A stretch of DNA of 64,000 bases, from contig JARFXM010000008.1 of the NCBI GenBank assembly GCA_029532625.1, positions 1,736,001 to 1,800,000 on the forward strand, read 5' to 3'. Positions 11,826 to 23,428 of this stretch are shown in pieces (position 1 is the first letter of the stretch; the number at the start of each line of letters is the position of its first letter). A program made the position numbers and the translations under genes. The DNA is from Lomentospora prolificans. Lineage: Eukaryota > Ascomycota > Sordariomycetes > Microascales > Microascaceae. The notes under the pieces were generated by a model. It ran no database searches. It saw only the letters and a list, made by a program, of their open reading frames with translations, and had not been told where the DNA came from.

Positions 11826-12672
11826 GAATGAGACGTCCTAGTTTATAGTGCCGCTGGGCTGGACAATCCGCGAACGGGCTGATTTTGACGATTGTCGATA
11901 GAAGGTAATGACCGGGGCGGTGGCTAGCGCTACGTGAAGCTGAACCCACGTGTAGAAGATGCTGGGCGAGAAAATACTAGACAATAAATAGGGCGGTTTT
12001 AAGCTGTTTTCGCATTCATGGAAAAGTAATGAATGGATGAGTCGTTGAGGATGCCTGTCACAGTTTGCCTATTACCTAGTACTTTATGTAGTCTTGGGTG
12101 ACTTGGTCACGGGGTCATGAATTCCACCAGCGCCGCCAGCGCCCGTCTCTGAATACTCGGGCCAAGGCTGACAAGCTGAACTCTAGGCTACTCGCCTGGC
12201 AGTGATCAGATGGCCGAGTACTTGCATGGACAGATTACTAGAAGAAATCCGGTGTCCAAAGGCGCGATCAGCATGCGATGGTGCTGCTATAATCTAACAT
12301 TACATCCACCTGGCAGCACCCACACGAAAAGACAAGCGACCCTGAACGCTGATTGAGCCCACCGAAGCGCCTAATTCGCTTGCCTCTACAACCGGCCAGC
12401 GCACTCCGAGACGCACATTGCCAGCAGTGTACCAAGGTAGCTGCCATTGAGATGGGATCTATTTCTACAGACCATTCAAGACGGAAGCAAGCCATCGACT
12501 GCCACCGAATTATGCCTAAAACAACATCTTGGTTTGCCCCTCAGGCATCAACACCCTGCTTTAGCCCAGGAGCACATCATCTAACCAGAGGCTCGTTTTC
12601 TTCAAATCAGTAAATTATTTGTAATTCTTAACCCTCTACAATTATTCGAGGAGTTGGTTTCTTCGAGGAATC
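11826..12672. promoter_or_regulatory. Shared divergent promoter region, Atg14 / small conserved gene
   Basis: 847 bases lie between the two divergent start codons and should contain both promoters. At 12098-12110 there is an inverted repeat GTGAC-TTG-GTCAC, a possible dimer-binding site. Open frames on both strands between 12268 and 12613 have no recognisable product and I treat them as chance or 5' leader. Confidence 0.5.
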
Positions 12673-13323
12673 ATGGCCACCACTCCACCAAACATGCCAC
12701 ACATGCTCAAGGCGCTGGATAGCAATGCATCTACACTCAATGGAACGGTACAGGAAGATAACGCCTCTGCCATGTTCTCACACCAGAATACAGCTGGGCA
12801 TACGGGCAACCGACGCCATAACTCTCAAGCCGAAGTAGTTGTGACTCCAGAACCCCGTGCTGACCAAGTGGTGGACACATCCCAAACAACACCTAGCACA
12901 CCGGGCCTGCTACCTCCATTCGATTGGGACGATTTCCAATCCCGGTATGAGAAAGCCCTCGCGGAGGCTGACGAGTGCGAACGCGCAATTCTAAACGAAT
13001 TTGAGTATCTGTCAAAGGTGGCTCGCATCCTCACCATGGTTTCCAACGTTCTACCACTGCTAACTGCGAAGCTTCTAGTATTTCCAAGTGTGGGCATCAG
13101 CTTCGGCTGCCCACGACAACGAGCGGGCTTCAAAGCGGCTCCACACTCGACAGCGATATGTAACTCTGTCAGAAGAGAGCATGGCTCAAAAGCAAAAGCA
13201 CTGTAAGACCACTCCACCCTCCGAATCTCCATATTTTGTGTTGCTAATAAGTTTGCTCGAAAACCAGACGACGAAGTGCTCCGTGCATTCCAGAGTGCTT
13301 TGGCCCTTCTTAGCTCTAAATGA
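12673..13323 (+). CDS. Conserved small fungal protein, unknown function
   Basis: Exons 12673-13017, 13079-13202 and 13268-13323 give 174 residues. Reading straight through instead gives a different tail without the conserved features, so the spliced form is preferred. The introns are 61 and 65 bases, with CTAAC branch and CTAG/CAG acceptors. The first 80 residues are low-complexity Ser/Thr/Asn-rich. The second half starts PPFDWDDFQSRYEKAL and continues as one long predicted helix with YFQVWASASAAHDNERA and RAFQSALALLSSK. I recall similar Eurotiomycete proteins but know no function. A coiled-coil adaptor role would be a guess. Confidence 0.8.
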
Positions 13324-14557
13324 ACCCAGCTCTTATTGCGTTGCGTTTCTAGCAACGTCTTTTTATCTTGCTCTACACTTCCCGTCCCCATTGATCTACG
13401 TATACTTTGCCCAGGTACAGTAAGCTATCCGGTGGTGTTTCGTTATGGGCCAATCTCTTGATAATGTCCTGGCCAAAATTCCACGACACTTGACGTCTTA
13501 GCCTCTTCTCGGCTACCCAAGAGCGCCTTGATATCGACCAAGGAAATCTTACCTGAGTGACGGGACAAAGACAAGAGACGCAAGGGGAGCCCAGAGGTGG
13601 AGGCTAGAAACAAAGCGTCTATCGCCCTTAACACAAAAACGGAGCACAGGCTACTCCTCAGAACTTGTCTTGATTCCTCAATTCCTCATTATCGACGTCA
13701 CCCGGCGCTTCAGTGTAATCACCATAATACCAGGAGGGCAGTCATCACCACTTCTCATGTTGTCCACCGCCACAGCCTGCCATTCTCCCCGCCTTTTTGT
13801 CCTCATTTCGTCAGGGGGAAACAAATCATCCCGCGTCTCCTGGGTCTAGATCAGCCTCCATTTGCTGACCTGAATATATAAGATACACAGCCATTACGAG
13901 GGGAACTGCACGAGTGAGGGGGGAACTGACGTAGAAGATCTCGGGTGCGTACCCCGTTATTTGCCAGGCCTGGCATGCAACGTCCCAGGGCCTTATGTGC
14001 CTCTTCTGCAGTGGTCGGGGCGCCATCCAATGCCTGTATTATGTAATAGCATGGACCAGACGGTAGCATATAGTCGCGTCAGTTTGTTTCTGTCATACCT
14101 GTACAGATAGTTTTGTCGGATATGAGAAAAGCCCGAATCAGTGAAGTTAGCCTTGAATTTCGGGCCGCTACTAAGGGGACCGTTCGCTCAAAAGACTCTC
14201 CCACCAACTTCACCTTGTGAGCCCCATTTTACGGTATCACTATCCATTTTCGATCCATTTGCATCGGACAAGTTTCCACAACTACGCGCAACCTTTACTA
14301 CTACGCGCAACCTTTACTACACGCAAGCATGGACAAACGATAACCTCAACATACGTATGCCAGTTCCGCCGTCCCTCATCAAAGGCGATCACATTCCCAT
14401 ACCAGCAGAGACGGATTCAAAATGCTAATCGTCGATGAGAATGATGTGCTAAAACCGCAACATACTCAGGTGTGGGTGCCTCAAGTCTCGGATGCAAGTT
14501 GGCCCAGTCCCGCCTAGCTGTATACGAAAGTTAATACCTGTGTGCTTCTAGCACGAT
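13324..14557. other. Intergenic region, no gene recognised
   Basis: About 1.2 kb separate the small conserved gene from the DUF3807 gene. Several open frames of 60-110 codons occur on both strands, but none has a recognisable motif or introns joining it to a family. The right end must include the promoter of the DUF3807 gene. A 19-base tandem duplication occurs at 14282-14319. Confidence 0.45.
14282..14319 (+). repeat. 19-bp perfect tandem duplication
   Basis: The unit CTACGCGCAACCTTTACTA occurs twice head to tail at 14282-14300 and 14301-14319. It lies about 240 bases upstream of the DUF3807 start codon, probably in the promoter or leader. Confidence 0.95.
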
Positions 14558-15094
14558 ATGTCCAGCTTCTTCTCGGCCCACTTCTCGAACGAAGCAGTAC
14601 AATTATTCGATAGTCAATTCCTTAACGCTCATGATCATGCCAACGCACCAACTTCTAACTCGAGTGGTTACTCCCACATTCCAGGACTGCTTCCATTCCC
14701 CAATATAGATTTGGAGGAGGGCGGGGATGATGGCCTAGGCTACTATTCTGATGGTGTCAAGCGAACCCTCACAGATGAGCAGATAGAAATATTCAGGCAC
14801 TCGGAACTTTATGCCATGCGGCGTACGAAGCGCCAACGAATATCCACGGAGCGGCAGGGTCCGCCGGCGTTATTCACCAAAGGCACCTCTCATATGGGAG
14901 ACGTGTGCGAAGACGATGCCCACAATAGTCCCGAACTTGCAGATGCTCGTTCACGGCCGGTTAGGGGACCAGCGAAGAAGCGGAAACGCAGAAACAAGCT
15001 GGCGTCACAGGCCATCCACGAGCCAAAGATCGATTTAAGAAAGCGTACCTGGGACGTCGTCGAAGCTGGACTGGATAGCCTCGATTATGATTGA
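14558..15094 (+). CDS. DUF3807-family protein
   Basis: A single exon encodes 178 residues. The segment DGLGYYSDGVKRTLTDEQIEIF followed by RHSELYAM matches what I know of the fungal DUF3807 family, whose function is unknown. The C-terminal half is basic, with a KKRKRRNK stretch at about 146-154 that could be a nuclear localisation or nucleic-acid-binding signal, and ends in an acidic DSLDYD. The N terminus SSFFSAHFSN resembles the AFxxxHFP start of the family, which usually has a few more residues before it. An upstream exon at 14422-14469 (16 codons) could supply them through an 82-base intron ending CTAG at 14551, but its donor GTGTGG is poor. I keep the conservative start. Confidence 0.75.
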   Translation: MSSFFSAHFSNEAVQLFDSQFLNAHDHANAPTSNSSGYSHIPGLLPFPNIDLEEGGDDGLGYYSDGVKRTLTDEQIEIFRHSELYAMRRTKRQRISTERQGPPALFTKGTSHMGDVCEDDAHNSPELADARSRPVRGPAKKRKRRNKLASQAIHEPKIDLRKRTWDVVEAGLDSLDYD

Positions 15095-16490
15095 GCGCTG
15101 TGCGGGCTCTAGGGTTCCAATCTCATGCTATTGCAGTTAGCACTGCTATACCCTGGCATGGATGTGGAGTTTATAGTAAGGTATAGTCCACCTTCCTACC
15201 TCATCTTGCTGTTGCCTTGAATGATGACCCATGTTGTCATCCTTATACGGACAGATGCTATCAGCTTCTCAAAATAGCATTGTCATGGCGACTCCTAATC
15301 TTCTCTCTGAATTTGGCACCGCGCCCTTTATCTGCTCGTCCTGCTTTCTTCTTCCAAGGTAGCTAACTTCGGCCTCAGCGTTCACAAGCCTCTCAGCACA
15401 TGGCTGTATTGTTGGTTTGCATCGCCCCTACTTGCACGAAATCTGCGGCGGGCGTTCCAGTTGCCGCGGGGCTAAGATTTCCCCCTTATCGCGCACCCGA
15501 AAGCGCAACTTGAAATCCGCCCCCAAGCCAAAGTAATGCCTTTAAGGGTTCATATATGATATGGATATCTAGGTCGGCCCATAACCTAAGTTCCATCGGT
15601 GTGTCTGAAGTGTAATAGAGATAATTTCCCATCTACCTCCATGCCCACTAGTTGCTGGTTTGTATCGTGGGTCATAGAGAGTTGCTAACTGTAGCAGTCA
15701 TCCATATGATCTGAGACGCCACCAGCATGCGGGCGTATTGAAACAAGGTGAACAAAGAGTAAATCTCAGGGTCAGAACCATTCCAGGAACTAGGGCTCCA
15801 ATATTGTCTACTTCTGTAGTGTTTGGGACGGGGGTAATACACTTTCATGTTACCATGACGAGAGATGTACTGATGGGATATCTTGTTACAGCCGCTACAA
15901 GGCAGAGATAAAGCATCAATTGATCACTCCATTGAACGCTTCTTTAGTACAATACACTGATAGGGCTAGATGAGCACCTCGCGAATCGAACTGTGGTACA
16001 TTCGACTCCGTTATCTTGACCGCGCAGAGCAAAATTGGTTCTCTATATTATATCAGTATCTTCCGACTTTCGCACGTCGGACTCTCAGCCCTGTATTGGC
16101 TTCCAAGGTTGGGAGTATGAACTGATGCCGCCCCCAGTGCTATTTGTGGTGGCCTGTTGTACCTTCCACCTGCCACACCGGGCGCACTGACAATCTCCGA
16201 ATTACTGCGCCCTGTACCCGCTAATGCTGGCTGACTATGAATTGTGGACTGTGCCAGGCTGTGTACCGCTGGCGAAATTTCCTCTCCCATCCAAAAACCA
16301 AGGCCTTGCCCCGCCCTTCTTCCCGCCCCTCATCGCGAACGGGGTAATCGCATCTTGGCCACTGAATACCTCCCGCCAAAACTCAACCCCGTCTTGTCGT
16401 CTTCGCAGCGCCCGACTGTGCACGCGCCTTACTGCTTTTCCTCACCCTCACAACCGCGGCGATTCTATACGCCGTCTCTTCCTGCCCAAG
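15095..16490. other. Long intergenic region upstream of casein kinase II
   Basis: About 1.4 kb hold the 3' untranslated region of the DUF3807 gene and the promoter and leader of the kinase gene. C/T-rich stretches just before 16490 are typical of fungal promoters near the transcription start. Open frames around 16048-16430 on both strands lack any recognisable product. Confidence 0.5.
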
Positions 16491-18073
16491 ATGGCGCGGG
16501 TCTATGCTGATGTCAATCAGAATATGCCCAGGTCATACTGGGACTACGACAGTGTCAACATCAGTAAGTTAATCTACCACGAAACTAACCTGGGCAGAAG
16601 AGTTTATCGTCAACGCCTTTTAATACTCCCGGGCCAGGATTCGTTCCCTCGCGCCCTACTCCTAGGGAGATTCTTCTTCCTGCACAAACACCAGCTGACT
16701 CGGTATAGGCTGGGGAGTTTTGGAGAATTACGAGGTCGTTCGCAAGATCGGTATGTTTTTTTGCAACGATTGGGAGTAACCTACTTCAATCGTCCCGCTC
16801 TACTGAGCTCCTGAAACCAACAATGATACTTCTTATGCCCCATGGCTACCGAATTCGGCTAACAGAGTCTTCTACAATGGCGAGGCTAGGCCGTGGCAAG
16901 TATTCGGAAGTATTCGAAGGCATCAATGTGGTCAACTACCAGAAATGTGTCGTGAAGGTCCTTAAGCCGGTGAAGAAGAAGAAAATCAAGAGGGAAATCA
17001 AGATTCTTCAGAATCTTGCGGGCGGCCCCAACGTAGTTGCTCTCCTCGATGTAGTCAGGGACTCACAGGTCAGTTGTCTACTCCCCCTCACACCCTCTGG
17101 GCCATACCTACTCGACTCCCCTTCCCCTACACCGTCAGTGACCTAAGCGGCTTACACCCTTATAGAGCAAGACACCTTCCCTTATCTTCGAGCACGTGAA
17201 CAATACGGATTTCAGGAACCTCTACCCCAAATTCACAGATCTCGATGTCAGGTATTACATCTTTGAGCTTCTGAAGGCCTTGGATTTCTGCCACAGCAAG
17301 GGCATTATGCACAGAGATGTGAAACCTCATAACGTTATGATCGATCATGAGAACAGGAAAGTATGTATCTCTACTCAAACATTGTGGTGATTGCGGCTCC
17401 ATACGGTGAAGCAGATACTACGGCATCGAATCTGTAACATGCCAATGCTGACATCTCTACTTCTCTCCTTTCTAGCTACGACTCATCGACTGGGGATTGG
17501 CCGAATTCTATCACCCAGGAACCGAATACAATGTACGGGTAGCCTCGAGGTACTTCAAAGGACCTGAATTGCTAGTCGACTTCCAAGAATATGATTACAG
17601 CCTGGACATGTGGAGTCTGGGAGCAATGTTCGCATCTATGATTTTCAGGAAGGAACCATTTTTCCACGGCCAGAGCAATTCGGATCAACTTGTCAAGATC
17701 GCCAAGGTCCTCGGTACCGATGACTTGTTCGACTATCTAGACAAGTATGAGATTGAACTTGACACCCAATACGATGATATTATCGGAAGGTTCCCTAGAA
17801 AGCCATGGCACAGCTTCATCACGACTGAAAACCAGCGATTCGTAAGCAACGAAGCCATCGACTTCTTAGACAAACTACTTCGATATGACCATCAGGTAAC
17901 GTCTTACTGATCATTAAATCATTTCCTTTCCGCTAACTGTTATATAGGAGCGCCTGACGGCTAAAGAGGCTCAGGCCCACGCTTACTTCAACCCAGTCCG
18001 CGATGAGGCTGTCTTCAAGCAAAACCTGGCTGCAAACGCGGCCGCAGCAGCCAGCGCAGCAGCCAATAACTAA
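16491..18073 (+). CDS. cka1: Casein kinase II catalytic subunit alpha
   Basis: Six exons (16491-16563, 16709-16750, 16890-17068, 17166-17360, 17476-17895, 17948-18073) give 344 residues, the normal size. CK2 is a constitutively active Ser/Thr kinase of acidic sites, working as a tetramer with regulatory beta subunits. The product starts MARVYADVNQNMPRSYWDYD and the glycine loop is GRGKYSEVFEG. It carries the CK2-specific basic cluster KPVKKKKIKREI, catalytic loop HRDVKPHNVMID, and DWG in place of the usual DFG, a CK2 hallmark, in LRLIDWGLAEFYHPG. The C-terminal tail is Ala-rich (AANAAAAASAAANN). All five introns are phase-compatible. Exon 2 is only 42 bases. Confidence 0.97.
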
Positions 18074-18970
18074 AGTGAATCCGCGTCTAACCATTGATCC
18101 GGGAGCTCGGATGATGACGCTCTAAGCGCCCGGTTGTGGAGGACTGACGATGGAGCTGAGCCATGTCGTGCAAAGACGGATGGACTGCACCCGAGAGTCT
18201 ACTCAGCCGTCATGCCATTCACAGTCATTTCTGCCGGATATTAAGACCCACTCCGGGGTAGCCCGGATGATATATCAAACGATCAGCTCCGCTTCCCACC
18301 TTTCTACTACAAGGCCATGTACGCGCTGTGTACGGACTCCTTGGCCTACACCTAACTAGGATCTATCTATCTCGGCTTTCCCTTGAATTAAGCCTTGACA
18401 CGCTTCCCAAATGGCCAACTACTTCGTTTTATGTCCAAAAGGGAGCTCAGAAGAACCCTGTCATCCCCTCTAAAAGTGCGTTTATTTAATCCGGGCTGAT
18501 CTCCCACCTTCGATCCAAGCACTACCAGCGCCTTCGTGCCATCTCTATGACAAACCTGCCTTTTCTTATACCGATTGTCAATATGCGTGTTGTATTCGGG
18601 TGCGGGCGAGGTGTGACGTCAATTTATTCTTCACTATCTTGTTTCTAGCGATATCTCAACAGACGTGGCATCGGTTCTCCTAATTCTACATATCTCTCAT
18701 TCCGCTTCGTCTCTCATGATTCTTGTGAGGTATTACGGCGCTTGTTTGTAGTGTTTTGCAACAATTATCATCTAATGATCACGGCCCTGTACTCTCCCTG
18801 TTTGCCCATCCCCCGTTGCAAGTCTAACAATACGGATCCAGTCCTGGTCCTCCCAGCGCATTATCCGCTTCGTAAGCTCATTAAATATGTCCTCAAGAAA
18901 GTTGGATGAAATGGTATCACGTGTAAAGTAATGACAGACAGAATGAACGGGTCAGTACCATTCCACGAGA
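18074..18970. other. Convergent intergenic gap, CK2 / Atg6
   Basis: About 900 bases lie between the two facing stop codons. The region is C/T-rich and open frames are short with no recognised product. It should hold both 3' untranslated regions. Confidence 0.5.
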
Positions 18971-20549
18971 TCACTCGTTACGAACCCGAGTACTAACGTT
19001 GCTCGCATGAGCCAGCAGAAACTTGCAGCAGGTCAGGGTGAGCTTGCACGCCTTTGTCCAAGAATCATCCTGTGCAATGCCGAGCTTTATGCTAACGTCG
19101 CCAATCCGCTCGCCTTCAATTTTATAAGGTAGCTTAAGCGCTGGCCGTTCACCTGTATCCGTCTCCTGTTCGACAAAAGCCCCTAATTGCCGCACAAGCT
19201 CGAGGAAGGCTATCATAGCAGCGTTTAGCTTTCGGTGCATAAACGTTAAGCCGAGAGGCGTATCACCTGACGAATAAAGCTCTAAAGCGGTGCGTTTTGG
19301 CGCTGGAGGCGGGGCCTGCGCCCCACGGTCATTTCCAAATCGGCTAGAGGAAGGCGAAGGGTAGTCTAGTCGAATGATCTTCGAAGTGCTTCCCATGGGC
19401 TGGGGTTCAAATCCGGAAAACTTGAAGCTGAGCTTCTCTGCGACAGTGACTAGGAGGAGCAACGCGTGGCCCCAAGCGGCGTTGATCTCTGGCCAATCCA
19501 CTGGCTTGCTGGATAAGCGGCCGAGGCGAAGGCCGTTGATCGTAGCGAATGTCCCGTCGTGGCTGATACAGAACGTATCATTGTAGACATTAGAGCGCTG
19601 CAACTTTTCCAAAAGCTGGGAGTCGTGGTCAAATTTAGAGTTGATGCTGTCACGCTCGTTCTGAAACGCGGTAAGCTTCGTGGCAAACTCATTTCTCTCA
19701 CGCCAGAATCTCGCCTCTTCGAGGTCTAACTGGGCTGCTTCTTCCTCCAAGGCAAGAATCTCGTCGTCAATGCATTCCTTCTCCTTTTCGAGTCGCAGTA
19801 GCTCCGCCATGGCTTCCGATTCCTCTACCTCAGCCTTGCTAAGCGCCTTTTCCTGGGTTCTAATGTCATCTTCGCCGGGCTCGTCTGTTTGCAGCTGCTT
19901 CAAGTACGAAATATAGACGTCTCGCTCCTTAGAAGCTGTTTCAAGCTTCCTTTGTAACTCATCGACGAGAATTTCTGTACACTCTATGCATACTGGATGG
20001 TCGATATCCGACCGCGATGACAATATCTCAAATAGTTTGTTCATTCGCTCCATCTGGTAAGTTTCGTGGGCGTCTTGATCCCCATGAGAGTCCATGTTCC
20101 CACCACCTCCATTCGAAGCTATATTAGTGGAAGGCGGACGTTCCTGGCGTGGTGATCCTAATGGCGCCCCAACCTGGGACTGGGTAAGGTATATGAAGGA
20201 CATGGATGAATCTCGCGGGGTATGGAGAGGAGGTCTAACGCCACGTTTGAAAGTCGGTGCCGATACATCCTTCGATACCTTGTCATAAAAGATTTTCCGC
20301 TGCTTTTCTTGGGGCTGCGTTACCCGAGAACTCGCCGTCTTTGAAGGGGTATGTTGTGATGAAGAAGCTGTGACAAACGTTTAGCATGAGAACCCTCTCA
20401 ACATTGTAGACCTGAAGGTCAAGCAGCAGGGAAACGCTGATAACGAGTATATACGAACCGACCAGAAGATCATACGCAGCCGGATTCAAATTCTGTAAAG
20501 AACCATCCAGCTTCAACGGCAAACGGCATTTCTGACAATATATAGCCAT
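18971..20549 (-). CDS. atg6: Autophagy protein Atg6/Vps30 (Beclin-1)
   Basis: Two exons (20549-20459 and 20367-18971) with a 91-base intron give 495 residues. Atg6 is the Beclin subunit of Vps34 complexes I (autophagy, with Atg14) and II (endosomal sorting, with Vps38). The N terminus MAIYCQKCRLPLKL carries the family's CxxC, and a second CIEC lies at the head of the central coiled coil, which is very rich in Glu/Lys. After it comes the evolutionarily conserved domain with ISHDGTFATINGLRLGRL, VDWPEINAAWGH and the C-terminal LTCCKFLLAHASNVS. The start at 20549 was chosen because the family begins just before the first CxxC; an in-frame upstream extension to 20594 is less likely. The gene diverges from Scm3 and lies about 7 kb from its complex partner Atg14. 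Confidence 0.95.
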
Positions 20550-21163
20550 GGTCGAAGGCTCCAGGGCGTTGCTTCTGGAGAGCCTAACGTTCATCGAATG
20601 ATCGGCCGGATTACCAACCTAAGTGACAATACCGGATTTGTTTAAGTGACTGCGGATTTTTAAAGTGACTTTACTAGAGGTAAGAAAAAATAAAAAGGAA
20701 GTGGAGAGGTAAGGTCTAGTAAATGCTTCACATGCTTCATTTATCACGAGGAGATGGAGCAGCCTCGCCGACGGACGACCCTAGCAATTGCTTGGAGCAG
20801 ACTAGCCTCGCTTAGTATTGCATAACGTCATCTTCTATTCACATCTACCAACATACCTCAGCATATATATGCATTAAACGAGGGTTGTCTCCCCCTGTAG
20901 GTGATATCACTTCCTTTATTAGCATTAATTGACCAAGTATGTAAATAGTTAGACTACGCTTCCTCTCCCATTAATAAACAACTGGCGGCCCTCTCCCCTT
21001 CCTCGGGACGTTTCGCTGGGCTTGGTCGCTATCGTCGCTAATACGAAGTAACCTGAGACCATATTTTCTCTCGCGACTTAGCGCTTGAACGTACAGCACT
21101 GAAAGCCCGCCCCGGCTACTCAACTCCTCCAATACTGGTACAATACCTACTGTTTCAATCACC
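20550..21163. promoter_or_regulatory. Shared divergent promoter region, Atg6 / Scm3
   Basis: 614 bases separate the divergent start codons and must hold both promoters unless upstream exons exist. The centre is moderately AT-rich. No tRNA or repeat was recognised. Confidence 0.5.
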
Positions 21164-23428
21164 ATGGAACCTGCGAGAAAACGCTTAAGACTAGAACCCG
21201 TCACCCATAGCCGATCAGATGATGATGATGACGAGCTGAACTATGATCCGGAAGAGATTTCGCAGAAGCGCGATCCCAGCTTTCGACTTGCGCAATCGCG
21301 AGCAACTGCAGCATTTCGCTTGAAAAACACGTTTGAGAGCATCTTCGAAAAATATGAGCGCGACTTCTCGGGCGTCGGTGATGAGATCGATCTGCGCACT
21401 GGCGAAATTGTTGTAGATAACGGCCACCTGCAAACTATGCGCAATGAGAAGGATGTTGGTCTGGATACGGCTTCAACCTGGATCGACGGTGGCCGGGCCG
21501 CAAGCGGTACAGCGAACGAGGCTGAGATCCTCCCGTACAGCAGGACGCAGAGAAGAAGCGAGGGCAAGGGTCGTATTCTTCGCGGGGATGGCACCGCTAC
21601 TGAGCAAGTGACAGCAATTGTGCCTGGTGTGACATCTAACACCTTGGCTTCCTGGCCTCCGCGCCTGGGATCGCAGATCACTCCGTGGGGTAGACCAGAC
21701 ACTCTAGATCCTATGTGGCAGGCTCCGCAAATCCACATCCCCAGGTTTCGGAGCTCATTTGCTTCGAATTTTCTCGCCGATCGTTACAACCTCCCCGCTC
21801 TCGATAGTTCACAATCTATCTGGGGTCCTCAGGCCAAAGAAGTCGACGATGTAGACCAAAGACCTCTGCGAACCCGGTCATCCGCACCTACCGGGAGAGT
21901 GCCTGCTAGACCTACGATTGTCGGACTGACTCGCGCCCCTACTTCTGAACTCGGTGATTCCGATGACGAGGAGTGCATCTTTATGGGTACGGATAACGCG
22001 CTGACCTCGTCGCCCCTGACTCAATTAAGTCCGCGGCTTGAAAGCCCAGAAACTGCAAAGGACAGGTACTATGATGTGCCAACGACCACGGCATTAGGAA
22101 GTTACCAGAGTGAGACTGGTAACATAATGAAGCCAGTCCGGTCTTCTCTACCATCGAACACACCCTCCAAACGAGTGGATAGCCGCTTCGGCCCGGACTC
22201 TAGACGCGATGGGGCGACAGGAGATGTACCGGGTCTCGAGCCCGCTTCACCTGGACGGATCTCGCCGGGAGTTCCTCCGTACGCCCCAAAAGTATTACGG
22301 GGAACCAAGCCAGAAACTCTCGCCAATGAAATAAAGCGTAGCTCTTCGAAGGCCGTTGTCATCGAGCTTTCATCCAGCCGCCTCTTGAATGACAGTCATT
22401 ACCTCGACTTTTCCAATATGTCGGATCAAGCTCACGATTCCCCACCCCTTTCACCGCCGCTCTTGGGAGGTTCGTCCCAAGGCGACCAGGTCATTCCCAA
22501 CTCGCAGAGTGATCCCCCCTCACCATCCGAGCGTGGCATGTCAGAATTACCAGCTCCAGACACCCCACTTGAAGAAGTATCCAGGGGTATGGCCAATACC
22601 AGCCCCGCCCCATCTCATTCGCGTTCTACCTTAGACTCTACCAGCTACCAAGAGAGCCGGCCCGCCTATGAACTATCTGATGAGGAAGCAGGGTTGGTTA
22701 GCAGGCCGAAGAGATATCGAAAACCATCATCTAGCTCCATCCAGGCTTCCGAATCCTACCCCATTTCTGGCCCATCTCGCACTAAGCAGCTCTATCGTCT
22801 TACCGCCCCCCAAAACGTTGGAGTCCCGGACGACGACAACAGGAAAAACACTTCAAACGGGCCTATAAACGGACTCCAATCTAGACAGAAAAGGGTAGTC
22901 AAAGGCCATACTCGTCTAAATGATTCTTCGCCTTCGCTTCCGATGCAGTCCTCCAAACTACTACCAGGCACTCACGGCGAATCCCCCCAACGGTTGACGA
23001 CACATGAGACGACAATCGCAACCCCCCAGGGTAAATCCCGTCTTAACACGCCCAAGTCACTCCAATCCACTGGGCATCGTTCACTCATCTCCCTTGTTCC
23101 TGAGTCTGAAAAGACCGAATCGTCCAACGAATCTGAAGATGAACTCACTACCAGTTCGAGCGCCTTGCGGACGTTCTTTGGGTACTCTAGTACATCACAA
23201 AACCCGCAAAGCGGGTCAAATATCAAGCGTCGTATATATTTGGACTCAACTCCCACTAAGTCTGTCAAGTCGGATGGGCGGCTCCCTAAACATCATCACG
23301 CGTTATTAGACACAGAGCGCCCTTCAGCCCCGGATGTTTCCGTGATGAGGACGCCTGGGGGAACAATTCGCAGATGCGGGGACGGCGGCCTGAAATGTGG
23401 CAAAGACTTCTGCTTCACGTGTTGCTAA
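21164..23428 (+). CDS. scm3: CENP-A chaperone Scm3 (HJURP homologue)
   Basis: A single exon encodes 754 residues, with start context ACCATGG. Scm3 delivers the centromeric histone H3 variant CENP-A/Cse4 to centromeres. The diagnostic part is near the N terminus (about 38-100): DPSFRLAQSRATAAF, then FESIFEKYERDFSGVGDEID and GEIVVDNGHL, as in the Scm3 histone-binding domain. The middle 600 residues are disordered Ser/Pro-rich sequence with acidic patches (DDEECIFMG). The extreme C terminus has a cysteine cluster, RRCGDGGLKCGKDFCFTCC, which I recall at the end of many filamentous-fungal Scm3 proteins and which may bind zinc. Length is long compared with yeast Scm3 but normal for this group. Together with Spc105 and the CENP-U-like gene it makes three centromere genes in the window. 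Confidence 0.92.
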   Translation: MEPARKRLRLEPVTHSRSDDDDDELNYDPEEISQKRDPSFRLAQSRATAAFRLKNTFESIFEKYERDFSGVGDEIDLRTGEIVVDNGHLQTMRNEKDVGLDTASTWIDGGRAASGTANEAEILPYSRTQRRSEGKGRILRGDGTATEQVTAIVPGVTSNTLASWPPRLGSQITPWGRPDTLDPMWQAPQIHIPRFRSSFASNFLADRYNLPALDSSQSIWGPQAKEVDDVDQRPLRTRSSAPTGRVPARPTIVGLTRAPTSELGDSDDEECIFMGTDNALTSSPLTQLSPRLESPETAKDRYYDVPTTTALGSYQSETGNIMKPVRSSLPSNTPSKRVDSRFGPDSRRDGATGDVPGLEPASPGRISPGVPPYAPKVLRGTKPETLANEIKRSSSKAVVIELSSSRLLNDSHYLDFSNMSDQAHDSPPLSPPLLGGSSQGDQVIPNSQSDPPSPSERGMSELPAPDTPLEEVSRGMANTSPAPSHSRSTLDSTSYQESRPAYELSDEEAGLVSRPKRYRKPSSSSIQASESYPISGPSRTKQLYRLTAPQNVGVPDDDNRKNTSNGPINGLQSRQKRVVKGHTRLNDSSPSLPMQSSKLLPGTHGESPQRLTTHETTIATPQGKSRLNTPKSLQSTGHRSLISLVPESEKTESSNESEDELTTSSSALRTFFGYSSTSQNPQSGSNIKRRIYLDSTPTKSVKSDGRLPKHHHALLDTERPSAPDVSVMRTPGGTIRRCGDGGLKCGKDFCFTCC

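Noticed and set aside
12673..13206. 177-codon unspliced version of the small conserved gene
   Set aside because: Reading through the first intron loses the conserved WASASAAHDNER segment and C terminus, which splicing restores in frame.
16048..16430. Open frames on both strands before casein kinase II
   Set aside because: They lie in the promoter/leader of the kinase gene and carry no motif.
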